From Acanthosepion esculentum (lineage: Eukaryota; Mollusca; Cephalopoda; Sepiida; Sepiidae), in NCBI GenBank assembly GCA_964036315.1, contig OZ038495.1, positions 28,864,682-28,928,681 of the forward strand: 64,000 nt of DNA, given 5' to 3'. Positions 33,529 through 44,396 of the stretch are shown here, in pieces. Within the stretch, counting starts at the first letter, position 1. The number at the start of each line of letters is the position of its first letter. Under the pieces are notes generated by a model. It was not told the origin of the DNA and searched no databases. It was given only the letters and a program-made list of their open reading frames with translations. The translations under genes were made by a program, and so were the position numbers.

Positions 33529-34783
33529 ACCAAAAAAGTTCTGTCCCTTTTTAAAGGAAAAAAAGAAAACGCTTCACATTATGTGTAACTTATATTTATT
33601 CTTCGAAGTAATCGCCATCGGCATTCAGCACCTTCTGCCAACGTGTCTCCAGCTGTTCAATGCCCTTGCGGTAGAACTCGGGGGCTTTGACGCAAAGAAG
33701 TCCGTGAGGGCTTTGCGCAAGTCTGCTTCATTGGTGAAGGATTTCCCACGATGATTATCCAGGGAGTGGAAGAGGTGGTAATCGGATGGTGCAAGGTCAG
33801 GTGAATAAGGTGGATGGCACAAAGTCTCCCACCCAAGTTGCTGTATGGTATCTCCGACCACTCGCGCGACCCGCGGCCTGGCGTTGTCATGGAGGAAACG
33901 CACACCTTTGCGATTCACCAGTGCTGGCTCCTTCTGGCGCAATGCCTGTTGCACACGTTTCAATTGCTGCGAGTATAAGTCTCAAGTGACCGTTTGGCCC
34001 GTTGGTAGCAGTTCATAATGAACCACTTGACGACCTCTCCACCAGACACAAAGCATAATCTTGCGTGGGTGCATAGGCGGTCTTGCGGTGTGAGCGACTG
34101 CATCCTGAGGAGACAACCAATGTCTGGAACGCTTGGGAGTTTCGTACAGAACCCACTTTTCATCACTGGTAAGCACTCGATGGAATAAGGATGCCTTACG
34201 GTGGCGAGAAAGCAGCGATATGCAGGCTGCCACTCGTTGTCCCTTGTGAACCTCCAACAGCGTTTGCGGAACCCACTTGCTCAGTTTGTACGTCTTATCT
34301 AGGCGGTGCTGGTGAAGTCTGTTTCATCGGAAACGTTTAACTGTCTTGCAAGTTCCCACACGTTAGACTACTGTCCTCTTCAATGGCCGCCTTCAGGACT
34401 CATTCAAGACCTGTTGTCGTCCACTGCGAGGCTCATCATGGAGAAACAAATCTCCCGACTTGAATTTTCGAAACCAACGCCTTGCAGTACGTTCATCCAC
34501 ATCACTATCACCAAACGCTTGACATATGCGGCGACTTGATGCAGCTGCTGATAAGCCCACTTTGAAATCGTAGAGCAAACAGCCCCGAACGATATCTCTA
34601 GACACTTCCAACCTTCTCACAGCTGTCCGGGTTATAATTGATGGCCGGGCACGGTGCGCGTGTTTTTTATAACGTCTGATGTTCCTACTTCCGGCTGTCC
34701 GAATTTGAAAACAATTGCTACACGCATTTCGTATATATTTCAACTTCATTCAAAAAACGGACAGAACCTTTTTGGTTAACTTG
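33524..34783 (-). mobile_element. mariner DNA transposon, full length, inactive
   Basis: 1260 bp, flanked by TA on both sides, with inverted ends. The left end is AGGTAACCAAAAAAGTTCTG; the right end, reverse complemented, is CAAGTTAACCAAAAAGGTTC. It carries one transposase gene on the minus strand. TA target duplication and length fit the mariner family. Confidence 0.9.
33596..34611 (-). pseudogene. mariner transposase, broken
   Basis: Minus-strand parts in order are the N-terminal helix-turn-helix region (DIVRGCLLYDFKVG, AFGDSDVDERTARRWFRKFK, DEPRSGR), then LTSDEKWVLYETPKRSRHW with the first catalytic D. The second D is in HDNARP and the third in SPDLAPSDYHLF; 34 residues separate the last two, giving DD34D. 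The end is GDYFEE followed by a stop at 33596-33598. All three aspartates survive. The expected start codon at 34609-34611 is TTG, stops lie near 34393 and 33980, and frameshifts occur, so it is dead. Cut-and-paste transposase, acting in the nucleus. Confidence 0.9.
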
Positions 34784-34809
34784 TATATATATATTCAATA
34801 TTAATATGA

Positions 34810-35370
34810 TTCATTTTCTCTAAATGAATTCTTAATCAGTTTCTTTTTTTAATCAAGTATAATTCTGTTCTTCTTTATATCGGTTTAAAGTACATTCAAA
34901 TAAATTTTGTAGATAAGTAAAATATGAAAGATGTTTTTTAAGAAAAGTTATATAAGTATGTTGGCGTTCACCTTCTTATTTTTGGCACATAACTTTTGTC
35001 TACAATATGGGAATTATGACGAATCAAGCTATCACGTTTTTTATTATTATTATTTATTTTACGAAATGGAAGACTCTATAGACATTGCCAAACATTCACC
35101 AAAGGCAAAATCTATAATAACAGACTAACTCGGGAAACAATACTCACAAGAAACCTACCACTAGGTAATAAGTATAAAAGAGATCAAAATGTCAGATACA
35201 GTTTTGAATACTTCCGTCAAAAAACGAGAACATGGCATATTCGAGATTATGTAAGTTTTTATCGCTTTCCTATGTCAATTTCTTCACGCCCTCAAATCGT
35301 ATCTGACTAGGTGCAAAATCCTCATCTATCATCACCTTCGTCATGCTTAGAACGCTCCATAAATCTATTT
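34810..35370. other. unannotated AT-rich stretch
   Basis: Nothing recognised. A 65-codon plus frame at 34931-35128 begins with a hydrophobic stretch but has no homology I know. Confidence 0.5.
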
Positions 35371-35379
35371 TACAATGAA

Positions 35380-35601
35380 ACATCTACTATCTCGGAGTCC
35401 TCGACAGAATCCAGAGACGGATATGCAACGTGATCTGGCATCTCGTCTACAGTCACTTTTTCACAGATGTACTGCGGATTCCCTCTGTCTTTTCTACAAA
35501 TATTTTCATGGCAACTTCTCTGACGAACTATTTTCACTGCATGAATTTTAGCGTGCTACTAGGTTGGCATCTTGGTCCCAGCCTTACAATGTTGAAACGG
35601 C

Positions 35602-35676
<75 letters not shown>

Positions 35677-35790
35677 TCTACTCCAGCAGCTTCTTAGCTT
35701 GCACTTCCTATCATTTGCTTCCCTGATAGCTATAATCTTCAAATATTCAAATGTAATGTCAATTGACATCTTCTGATGCTTTGATATTGA
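35380..35790 (+). pseudogene. LINE (jockey/CR1-like) C-terminus, split by a TA tract
   Basis: Plus-strand pieces read LGVLDRIQRRICNVIW, then in another frame HRCTADSLCLFYKYFHGNFS and DELFSLHEF. After the TA tract comes FYSSSFLACTS, and then CFPDSYNLQIFKCNVN and HLLML. That is the C-terminal region of jockey/CR1-like LINE RT proteins. A (TA)n tract (35604-35674) interrupts the coding remnant, and stops and a frameshift are present. Confidence 0.75.
35604..35674. repeat. (TA)n microsatellite
   Basis: About 70 bases of TA inside a LINE remnant. Confidence 0.97.
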
Positions 35791-36740
35791 TCACCGTCCT
35801 TCTTTTTATCCTTTCCTCAGAAACTCCTCTCTACTCCTACTCACACTCTCTGTAACCCCATGCGTGCTAGTGGAACTTCCGCCTTGATTGGGGTGAAATG
35901 CTTAAAAAATGTGATATTAATTTGATGAAGGCTAAAACTCATTGTAAAAACAGTGATTTTATAATTAGGGATATTAGATTCATTGTCTTCCTACTGTTTT
36001 CAAAGCATCTTAATCTTTCTATGTGATGTAGCCATCTCTTCAACTCTGTAGCCGTCTCTTCTACTTGTAGCCGTCTCTTCTGCCCCAACAGCTTCTTATC
36101 TCGCACTTCCCGAAAGTAGAACTCCCTTCCTCTTACTTGCTTCCGTTATGGCTATAATCTTAAAATAATCAAATGTAATGTCAATTGACATCTTCTGATG
36201 CTTTGATCTTGATCACCATCCTTCTCTTTATCCTTTTCCCAAACACTCCTCTCTATTCTTACTCTCATTCTCTGTAACCCCGTCCGTGATAGTAGCACTT
36301 TCGCCTTGCTTGGAGTGAAATGCTTAAGAAAATGTGATATTAATCTGATGAAGGCTAAAACTCATTCTAAAACCAGTGAATTTATAATTAGGGATATTAG
36401 ACTCACTGTCTTCCTACAGTTTTCAAAGCAACTTAATACTTAACAAAATATTACTATGTGATGTAGCCGTATCTTCAACTCTGTAGCCGTCTCTTTTACT
36501 CCATCAGTTTCTTGTCTCGCACTTCCCGACAGTAGAACTCCCTTCCTCTTACTTGATTCCCTTATAGCTATAATCTTCAAATATTCAAATGTAATGTTAA
36601 TCGACATCTTCTGATGCCTTGATCTTGGTCCCCTTCCTTCTCTTTATCCTTTTCCAAAACACACCTTTTTACTCTTACTCTCTGTAACCCCTTGCCTACT
36701 AGAGGCACTCCCGTCTGGCTTGGGGTGATTTGCTTTAAAA
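35676..36740 (+). repeat. tandem array of a LINE 3' end, about 2.5 units of 420 bp
   Basis: The unit starts in the last coding part of the LINE and runs through its 3' untranslated region. The landmark ATCTTCTGATGC falls at 35768, 36190 and 36606, giving periods of 422 and 416 bp. Units 2 and 3 carry the same coding scrap (SRTS... and YNL...) with different damage. Tandem 3'-end copies could arise by unequal exchange or repeated insertion. Confidence 0.85.
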
Positions 36741-36744
36741 AAAA

Positions 36745-38170
36745 TGACACTGCATCACTGTTTAAATATGTTTTCTTTCATAATACCACTTATTGAACAT
36801 TTTGTTTATTACTCATTACTTTCTTCATCTTTTTATTTTACCTTTTTGTAACACATGAAATGTAATCGAAAATATTTTTTATATTGTAAGACTGACACTC
36901 ATACAAATTAAATCAATGTTATGTTTTATTCAAAACACACGAGTTTCGCCTCATGTTGACCTGTTAACAGAAAATTGATACTGCAAATAAATCCTAAACG
37001 AAAGTCAACGAGAAAAGTGAAAGCTGATCTTTTCAACATCTTTGAATTCCGTCTGAATAAGCAAACACACCATTCTATATTTGACTCAAAATCTTGTCGG
37101 TTTTCAACTTTGAATACACATTATTAGTAATTAGAAAGTAATTCAATAGATGGTCGCTCGTTCACCTTTTTCATTAGAAAAGATTATTTAATTTATCAAT
37201 ATTACAGCTATTAAATCAAACACAGTGGATAGATAAGCAAACCTCAGACGAAAAACTGCAAAATTCTTTCTCAAATTGAGCATTTTACAGACATCTAACT
37301 TCTAAATTGCCACCGGCATTCATCTGCAAAATAGATACTGAGTGCATAAATGATCTACCTCAGCTATGTCAGAATCCTAATCTCAAGAATCTACATGTGT
37401 TAAGCATGTGAATCTCTATAGTGAAACCAAACTTTTGTTGCCTACAGAAAGCCAAGAATATTCGAAGATGTTACGCGATAAGGTTATCGTTCTGATGTCA
37501 GAATTTAAGCAATGAAAATAAAACCAAATTTGCACACAAGTACTAACACTCAATATGATAGAGTAAAGAAACAAACAAAAGCGACACCTGGTGGACATTA
37601 TCTTTATCATTTTGGCATTCAGTATTTATCTATTGCGTGTCTTTACTTACTGTATGCCTTTGTTTCCTAACGATATTTAGAGAAATATTCTGTTTTAATC
37701 TCTGAGTTGAAGAAGAGGTATCAAATGCATTCAGTATGACCTAAATGGCATAACAAATTTTTTTCGATAATCTTTTTTCAATAGTCTTTTATTACACACT
37801 AACTCGTTTCGCCCGCTCGCTATCGTTTCGCAAAGTAAGATATATTCATTACTTGAAATTTTTGAAACATAAATGTTAAATAAGCATTTCATTCATAAAT
37901 TGGCTTGTTATAGTTAAGGAAAGTTTTACAAATAGATACCAACTCGTTGAGGGCCAAGTAAAATGCAAATTTCAAACACTTTTCTACACTATATAAGACG
38001 AACAAAAATAGTTCCTGAACAGAACTATTTTTGATATGAAAATCAAAACAATACTTGAATAAAAGAACAGTAATGAGGGGACAGTTAATTAACGAAATAA
38101 TTTTTTTTTTTAAATCAATATGCAATGAGTGATATTGCATAGAAGTAGATAATATATAATACATATATTG
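36745..38170. other. unannotated AT-rich stretch
   Basis: No gene recognised. Near 36948-36975 and 37805-37845 are boxes of the type CGAAAC next to short inverted patches. They may be eroded PLE ends but cannot be assigned. Confidence 0.5.
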
Positions 38171-38178
38171 AGTCTTTA

Positions 38179-38692
38179 GCGCGGAAATTCCTCCTTGGGG
38201 GGATTTTTAACACATTACTTATCATCTCTCAGTTGCGTTTCTATTTTTGGGCAGAGTGCGCTCAGGGGCTTCTCTGTCAAAGGACAGAGGGGCAACTGAG
38301 AAAATAATACTGGGAGGTGCCCAGCCCTGGGGAACGGCTGCCCGAGGCCGTGACCTCCCATTGCACAGAGGGACGGATCTGTGCTCGCACCGAGGCCAGC
38401 GCAACCGACAGTTGCGGGGGATGAGGGTATTTTTTGTTCCTGTCCCGGGTGTACGCGCTCGTGTCCCCACCTAAAAATAGACCTTGTGTCACATCTGGTA
38501 CTAATGGGAGGACAGAGTAAATACCGCGCGTAAATTCCTCGTTGGTGGGATTTCTAACGCAAGGCTTATCGTCTCTCAGTTGCGTCTCTGTCTTTGGGTA
38601 GAGTGCGCTCAGGGGCTTCTCTCTCAAAGGACAGAGGGGCAACCGAGAAAATTATACTGAGAGGTGCCCAGCCCTGGGCAACAGCTGCCAGA
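38179..38692. repeat. GC-rich tandem repeat, about 1.5 units of 347 bp
   Basis: The landmark GAGTGCGCTCAGGGGCTTCTCT occurs at 38254 and 38601, so the period is 347 bp. The unit is far richer in G+C than the flanks and contains CCCAGCCCTGGG and other short palindromes. Open frames on both strands (up to 121 codons) follow from the low stop-codon density and show no known domain. Confidence 0.85.
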
Positions 38693-38719
38693 TGCTGCTT
38701 TTAGCTAATAAATCAAATT

Positions 38720-39165
38720 TTGAGAATGAAATCTAATTTCATGAAATTAAGTAAGTGGCTGGGGAAGTAACATATGTAACAAATATATTTTTTACCAAGA
38801 TTTAAAAAAAATATTAATAAATAATGTCATTCAAGCGTGAATAAGTCCTGTAATTTTCATTAAAACCGACAATTATTTGATTTTTGCAAGAAATTTTCAA
38901 ATCAATGTATTTTCCACCGGAAAAAAAGCGAAAAAATTAACGTAAATGAACGTCGACCGCTGACACAAAAAAATCTATTTTAACCAAAATTTCGAACGTG
39001 CTAGAAAGGACTAAAAAATTTAATAAAATAATAAAAAATTACTTTGGTCTTTCCTTTTCATAATAACATGAACATTATGACGATAAAACTTGGTTTTTAT
39101 TAATTTTGGGACGTTTTTCATGATGCTATGGTGTTTTTCAGAGAACAAGTGGAGATACCTAGCTA
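38720..39165 (+). repeat. AT-rich dispersed repeat, copy C
   Basis: Shares with 28850-29625 the blocks around GACAATTATTTGATTTTTGC, ACGATAAAACTTGGTTTT and CATGATGCTATG. It ends in ATACCTAGC followed by TATATATA. Confidence 0.7.
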
Positions 39166-39585
39166 TATATATGTTAAACGTAGAGATAGATATTAGCTAT
39201 CAGGTATTTATCTTAATGCATTCAAATCAATCGATTTTGCTAATACATTTAACAAATTTACACTTGTTAGCTTTGTATCAAATTAAATTGTGCTTAATTA
39301 TACTTTCAATTGATCTTTTCTTCACTTTGCCGATTATTGGACGCTACGTAATAAATTGTTTAGCTGTCTGTTCTGATTTCAACATCATACAGACCAATAA
39401 TACAACGAAATCTTTGAAAGCTGATCATTTCTTCTGCCGTGACATTTCGCCATAGCGATGTGTAAAATATACATAATTAGAGTCTGTCTATATTTCTGAG
39501 ATGAGGTATTATGTACAGTATTTACATTAGTCGGACTATTGTCCTCATCTTTGTCGCCATATTTGTCACAACGTTTCGGCCGTTG

Positions 39586-39611
39586 TACGCTCCGGCCTTT
39601 TTCAGGTGGGA
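39586..39611 (-). ncRNA. hammerhead-like motif, left end of composite
   Basis: Minus strand: CTGAAAAAGGCCGG, spacer, CGGCCGAAACG. Stem II is 5 bp, CUGANGA is altered to CUGAAAA, and one extra A precedes stem II. Confidence 0.45.
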
Positions 39612-39971
39612 ACCAGTGATAAGGAGTGCCAGAGAACAGCAATGATAACAAAAAAGTTGCAATATGAGATCTGGTAAAAACATGCAATGATAACAGCAAA
39701 ATTGCAATATGAGTACTGGTAAAAAATAGTTGCTGAAAAATTAGGTTTATAATACTCAAAAATTAATACCCAGATGTCCACATGGTACAGTGGATAAAGG
39801 CGTTGGTTAGATCCAGTGACAGACCCAAAGAGTGTGAGTTCAATACCCGGTTAAGGCAGTGGAGAACTTTCAGGAGATAACTGATAACTGACATCCATCA
39901 AACATGGCTCGTGGAACTAGAACAGTCTACCCCAGTGATCGAAATAAAGGGTTCGGTTCGAAATTCCAACC

Positions 39972-40008
39972 ACCTGAAGAAGGCCGGAGCGTACAACGGC
40001 CGAAACGT
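39972..40008 (+). ncRNA. hammerhead-like motif, right end of composite
   Basis: Plus strand: CAC-CTGAAGA-A-GGCCG-spacer-CGGCC-GAAAC-GTT. The core is complete apart from one extra A before the 5-bp stem II, and stem I could be CAC with GTG in related copies. Activity unproven. Confidence 0.5.
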
Positions 40009-40129
40009 TCTGACAAATATGGCGACAAAGATGAGGACAATAGTCCGACTAATGTAAATACTATACATAATTAGTAATAATGTTAACGTGATATACAAGC
40101 CTATTAAAGAGTGGAGTTGTGACAATAAA

Positions 40130-40440
40130 GGAAATGCACAAATATAACTTGAAAATTGTTATAATTGTTGTAGCATACCTACGGACATTCACATAAATAC
40201 AATAGTAAATACTGTATGTTGGTCTGCAGTTGTAGATTCGTCTCCAGCTGCGAGCAGAGAGGATACCCATACGAGGCTATGTTGAAGGGCAGAGACTCCT
40301 CTCGGGAAACAGCTACTCGACTCCGTTTTTATAAGGTGTCTACGGGGAAATTTTGGCCAGGCCTACGGACTCGGATACCCCACATTAAATTCGGTCTTGT
40401 TCCACATCTGACAACGTGGGGCAGTTCGTAGATATCCTGT
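40130..40440 (-). repeat. solitary LINE-like tail
   Basis: Inverted copy of the 32935-33260 tail, with CAACTGCAGACCAACATACA exactly shared. No RT attached. Confidence 0.65.
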
Positions 40441-40444
40441 AGGT

Positions 40445-41417
40445 GGATATTTATTGTGGAATTTACTTGAATCACTTCGACCAGTTGACCTGTTCTACGC
40501 GCCGCTGGCGAATCTTATATGTGTTGTTCTTGTCCTAAGTATTATCGTTCTTTACCAAGCTTCGTGTTATTATTTTATTCAATAACCTTTCCTCGGTTAC
40601 GTCAATACAGAATTTAAATTGTAATATAGAGATCCGTAGACGCATAGGATTAGGTGACTTCCGGAAACTAAACAAAATATAAACAGAGACAATAATTTCG
40701 TTGGGAACTAAGACAAGTGTGCTCAACTGTTATGTAATATTAATTCTACTATGTTATTGCTGAACATTTTCCACACAGATATAGAAGAAAATTGAGGTAA
40801 CAGTGGTGTGACTATAGAAAATGAAGCCGAAAAAAAAAACCATTAACCAAACATGTGAGGAATGAGTAAGTTTAAGGAGAACTGGAACAAAATGAACATT
40901 TCTTTAGGATCAGAAGGAGACATTTGTAATTTCTGGGACACATAATGAGGAATGACGGTTTGGAAAACTTGATACTCACATGACCTATGGAAGACAAAAA
41001 CGGAAGAGGGCAACAGCGAGTAAAATACACAACGAGCTTGTGTATATGGATGAAATGTCATGAAATTGGAGTGAGGCTAATGTAACAAATATTAACTACC
41101 GCTACGAAAGATAAGAATTTGGGAAGAGCCATGATCGTCCACATAATAAATGGCAACAATTCATAAAAGAAACTTTTATTTAATTTTCAGATATTTCTCT
41201 TCGTATTATTTATGAGATTGAGATGGAAAATAAGAGATGGGCATGAATGTATAAATTATTCGTAAGTTTAATTCCCTTGTTTTTTTTCTCACGAGGTGTT
41301 CTGTTATAAAATTGCTTTGCAGTTTCAATTAGAGTAGAAAATCATGGAAGATATGAATACTGCAAAAACGCATTTTAAAAAAAATCAAGTCTTTACACGC
41401 ATGATAACGTGTGAGGA

Positions 41418-41469
<52 letters not shown>

Positions 41470-42050
41470 GTGCAATCATTCACCTATAATTCTGGTTTTT
41501 GATGGTGCTGGAATACATGTTATTTTTGTAACTATGAACCTTCCCCTTTGGTTACAAAGGGATCCAGTGAAATTGTTTCTATCTCATAAAAAAAAACAAC
41601 TTTTATCAAAAGATTTTGAAGAAAGTTCTCTGATCAACGCAATTTTGTTCATCCGGTACTGAATACGATCTCAGTATTATACAATTTTTGCACAGATTAA
41701 TGGGACATTTGACATTTTAAATTCAGAAAATGCTCTCCCGCTATTCTGTAAATACTAGGATAACTGGATCTATAGTATCATTTCGTCTTTTTTCTGAAAG
41801 CCAACATTAATTCTGTTATTAAAGAATATTAGCTATTCGACTTTGCATTTATTTTTTTCTTCTTGTACACCTCTTTGAAAAAACAAGGTCCGTTGTATTA
41901 AATCGGATTGAATAAATTCTTACGAGCAAATATCATTTTCGTGTGAGTTTTGTTTTGTTTACATTAAATTTCTCTTTTCCTGAATATGACTTTGGGTTGT
42001 CATAAGATGAGATAGGTTAAAGAAACTCCATTTTAAAATGTCGTCTGTGA
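40445..42050. other. unannotated AT-rich stretch
   Basis: No gene recognised. It contains a (GA)n tract at 41420-41465. Confidence 0.6.
41420..41465. repeat. (GA)n microsatellite
   Basis: About 46 bases of pure GA. Confidence 0.97.
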
Positions 42051-42060
42051 CCTTTGAAAA

Positions 42061-43715
42061 CGAATAATGAATATTAAGCGTAATAGAAAGAAATACACAA
42101 AAGAAAAAAAGAGGAATAAAGACAGAGAAAGAGATAAAAAGAAAGAGAAAAAAGAAATACAATAAGAAAGAAAAAATGAGAAAGAAAGAGAGAAAAAGAG
42201 GAAAACGGAAGAAGAGAAAGGCAAAAATAGAAAAATAGAAAGAGAAACAGAAAAATGAAAAAAAAAGAGAAAGAATGACAGAAAGAGAAAAAAATGGAAA
42301 GACAGAAAGAGACAAAAATGAAAGAACGACAAAGAGTAAGTAATAGAAAGAGAAAGAAAGAGAATGTAAGGCATAAAGAGAAAGAAAGTCGAAAGGAGTA
42401 AAACGAGTAACGAAGACAAAGAGAAAGAAAGAAAAAGAAAGTAAGTCGTAAAGAGAAAGAAAGTGAAAATAATTCGTAAAGAGAAAGAAAGTAAGACATT
42501 AAGAAAAAGAAAGAGAAAGTATGACACGGGGAGAAAGAGAGAAAGTAAGAAATAAAGAGAAAATAAGAAAAAAAGAAAGGAAGTGAATGTAAGACACTGA
42601 GAGAAAGTAAGACATTAAAAGAAAGAAAGACTGAATGATAAACACAGACAAATAAAGCCAGAAAAAGCAAAGAGAGAAAGAAATAAGAGGAGGAGAAAAA
42701 GGAGAAAGAAATAAGAGGAAGAAAAAAGAGGAAGAAATAAGAGGAAGAGATAAGGGAGAAAGAAATGATATGAAGAGAAGAAAGAGAAAGAAATAACTGG
42801 AAGAGAAAAAGGAGAAAGAAATAAGAGGAAGAGAAAAATGAGAAAGAAATAAGAGGAAGAAAAAAGAGGAAGAAATAAGAGGAAGAGATAAAGGAGAAAG
42901 AAATGATATGAAGAGAAGAAAGAGAAAGAAATAACTGGAAGAGAAAAAGGAGAAAGAAATAAGAGGAAGAGAAAAAGGAGAAAGAAATAAGAGGAAGAAA
43001 AAAGAGGAAGAAATAAGGGGAAGAGATAAAGGAGAAAGAAATGATATGAAGAGAAGAAAGAGAAATAAATAACTGGAAGAGAAAAAGGAGAAAGAAATAA
43101 GAGGAAGAGAAAAAGGAGAAAGAAATAAGAGGAAGAAAAAAGAGGAAGAAATAAGAGGAAGAGATAAAGGAGAAAGAAATGATATGAAGAGAAGAAAGAG
43201 AAAGAAATAACTGGAAGAGAAAAAGGAGAAAGAAATAAGAGGAAGAGAAAAAGGAGAAAGAAATAAGAGGAAGAAAAAAGAGGAAGAAATAAGAGGAAGA
43301 GATAAAGGAGAAAGAAATGATATGAAGAGAAGAAAGAGAAAGAAATAACTGGAAGAGAAAAAGGAGAAAGAAATAAGAGGAAGAGAAAAAGGAGAAAGAA
43401 ATAAGAGGAAGAAAAAAGAGGAAGAAATAAGAGGAAGAGATAAAGGAGAAAGAAATGATATGAAGAGAAGAAAGAGAAAGAAATAACTGGAAGAGAAAAA
43501 GGAGAAAGAAATAAGAGGAAGAGAAAAAGGAGAAAGAAATAAGAGGAAGAAAAAAGAGGAAGAAATAAGGGGAAGAGATAAAGGAGAAAGAAATGATATG
43601 AAGAGAAGAAAGAGAAAGAAATAAGAGGAAGAGAAAAATGAGAAAGAAATAAATAGAAGGGAAAGGATGACAATAAGAGAATAAAAAGAGGAGGAAAAAC
43701 CGAAAGAGATGAAAG
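42061..43715. repeat. polypurine tract with 138-bp tandem array
   Basis: Some 1.65 kb almost entirely of A and G on the plus strand. From about 42690 to 43670 it is a higher-order array: the landmark GATATGAAG recurs at 42767, 42905, 43043, 43181, 43319, 43457 and 43595, exactly 138 bp apart each time. Because 138 is a multiple of three, a 352-codon minus frame with a 46-residue F/L/S repeat stays open. I regard it as an artefact. Long purine runs can form triplex (H-DNA). Confidence 0.95.
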
Positions 43716-43980
43716 AAAATATTTTTTATCTCGATGTCTAACTCAGCCCATACCAGCTTGCTAGTCTATCTACAGTAGATTGTAACAGTTTATCTAAGTG
43801 TATTTGACGACTACACTTTAGCTGAAAAGGTCCGTTCACTTTTAGTTTAGATAGATAAAGGGTCAGAATGACAAGGGCCAATTTTCCAAAGCAACACGTT
43901 AGTTAATAATACTTGAGGGATTTCAGCGCGGTGCAACGTTTTTAATGCTTGTGAAACAATGACTATTGACGTACAAAAAA

Positions 43981-44086
<106 letters not shown>

Positions 44087-44396
44087 AGTGTGTGTGTTTT
44101 TGTGCATAAAAATATAGATGTACGCTACATATATACATGGACTTCCGAACATAGCAATTTTAATCTACGTGGGTAGACAGTTCCCGTCCCACTGCTCATG
44201 TCTAGGGAAATCTTGTCTAGTTCTTATTTTTATCACTGCTCAGTTATTGCTCGCCTGTTTCCAGTGAGGCCGAGTATACACTGCTCGGCCCAGAGATTGA
44301 ACTTACACATACTGTGTCACCACATTCTCGAACCAAAGATGTAAACCACTAGCCTAGTGGTTTAGCACGATGGTTCACGAATTTGGTGACATAGTA

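Larger units (their letters stand above)
39481..40074. mobile_element. complete PLE-end/tRNA-like composite with inverted ends
   Basis: About 130 bp at the left (39481-39610) recurs inverted at the right (about 39960-40061). Each end holds the hammerhead-like pattern CTGAA(G/A)A-A-GGCCG-spacer-CGGCC-GAAACG. Between them lies a tRNA-like pol III promoter (A-box about 39780-39797, B-box GAGTTCAATACCC 39836-39848). TATACATAATTAG occurs at 39468-39480 and 40062-40074 and may be a 13-bp target duplication, although part of it resembles element sequence. No protein is encoded. Relatives lie at 14147-14915, 53150-53560 and 44170-45540. Confidence 0.7.

Noticed and set aside
37805..37845. GTTTCGCCCG and GTTTCGC boxes as another hammerhead
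   Set aside because: GAAAC is present on the minus strand but no CUGANGA partner or stem II could be found nearby.
38277..38642. 121-codon minus frame over the 347-bp tandem repeat
   Set aside because: Stop codons are rare in GC-rich sequence, and the frame crosses the unit boundary without a repeated protein pattern of known type.
42615..43673. 352-codon hydrophobic frame with a 46-residue repeat, resembling a membrane protein
   Set aside because: It is the complement of a near-pure purine array; composition and periodicity come from the DNA repeat. Kept only as a structural observation.
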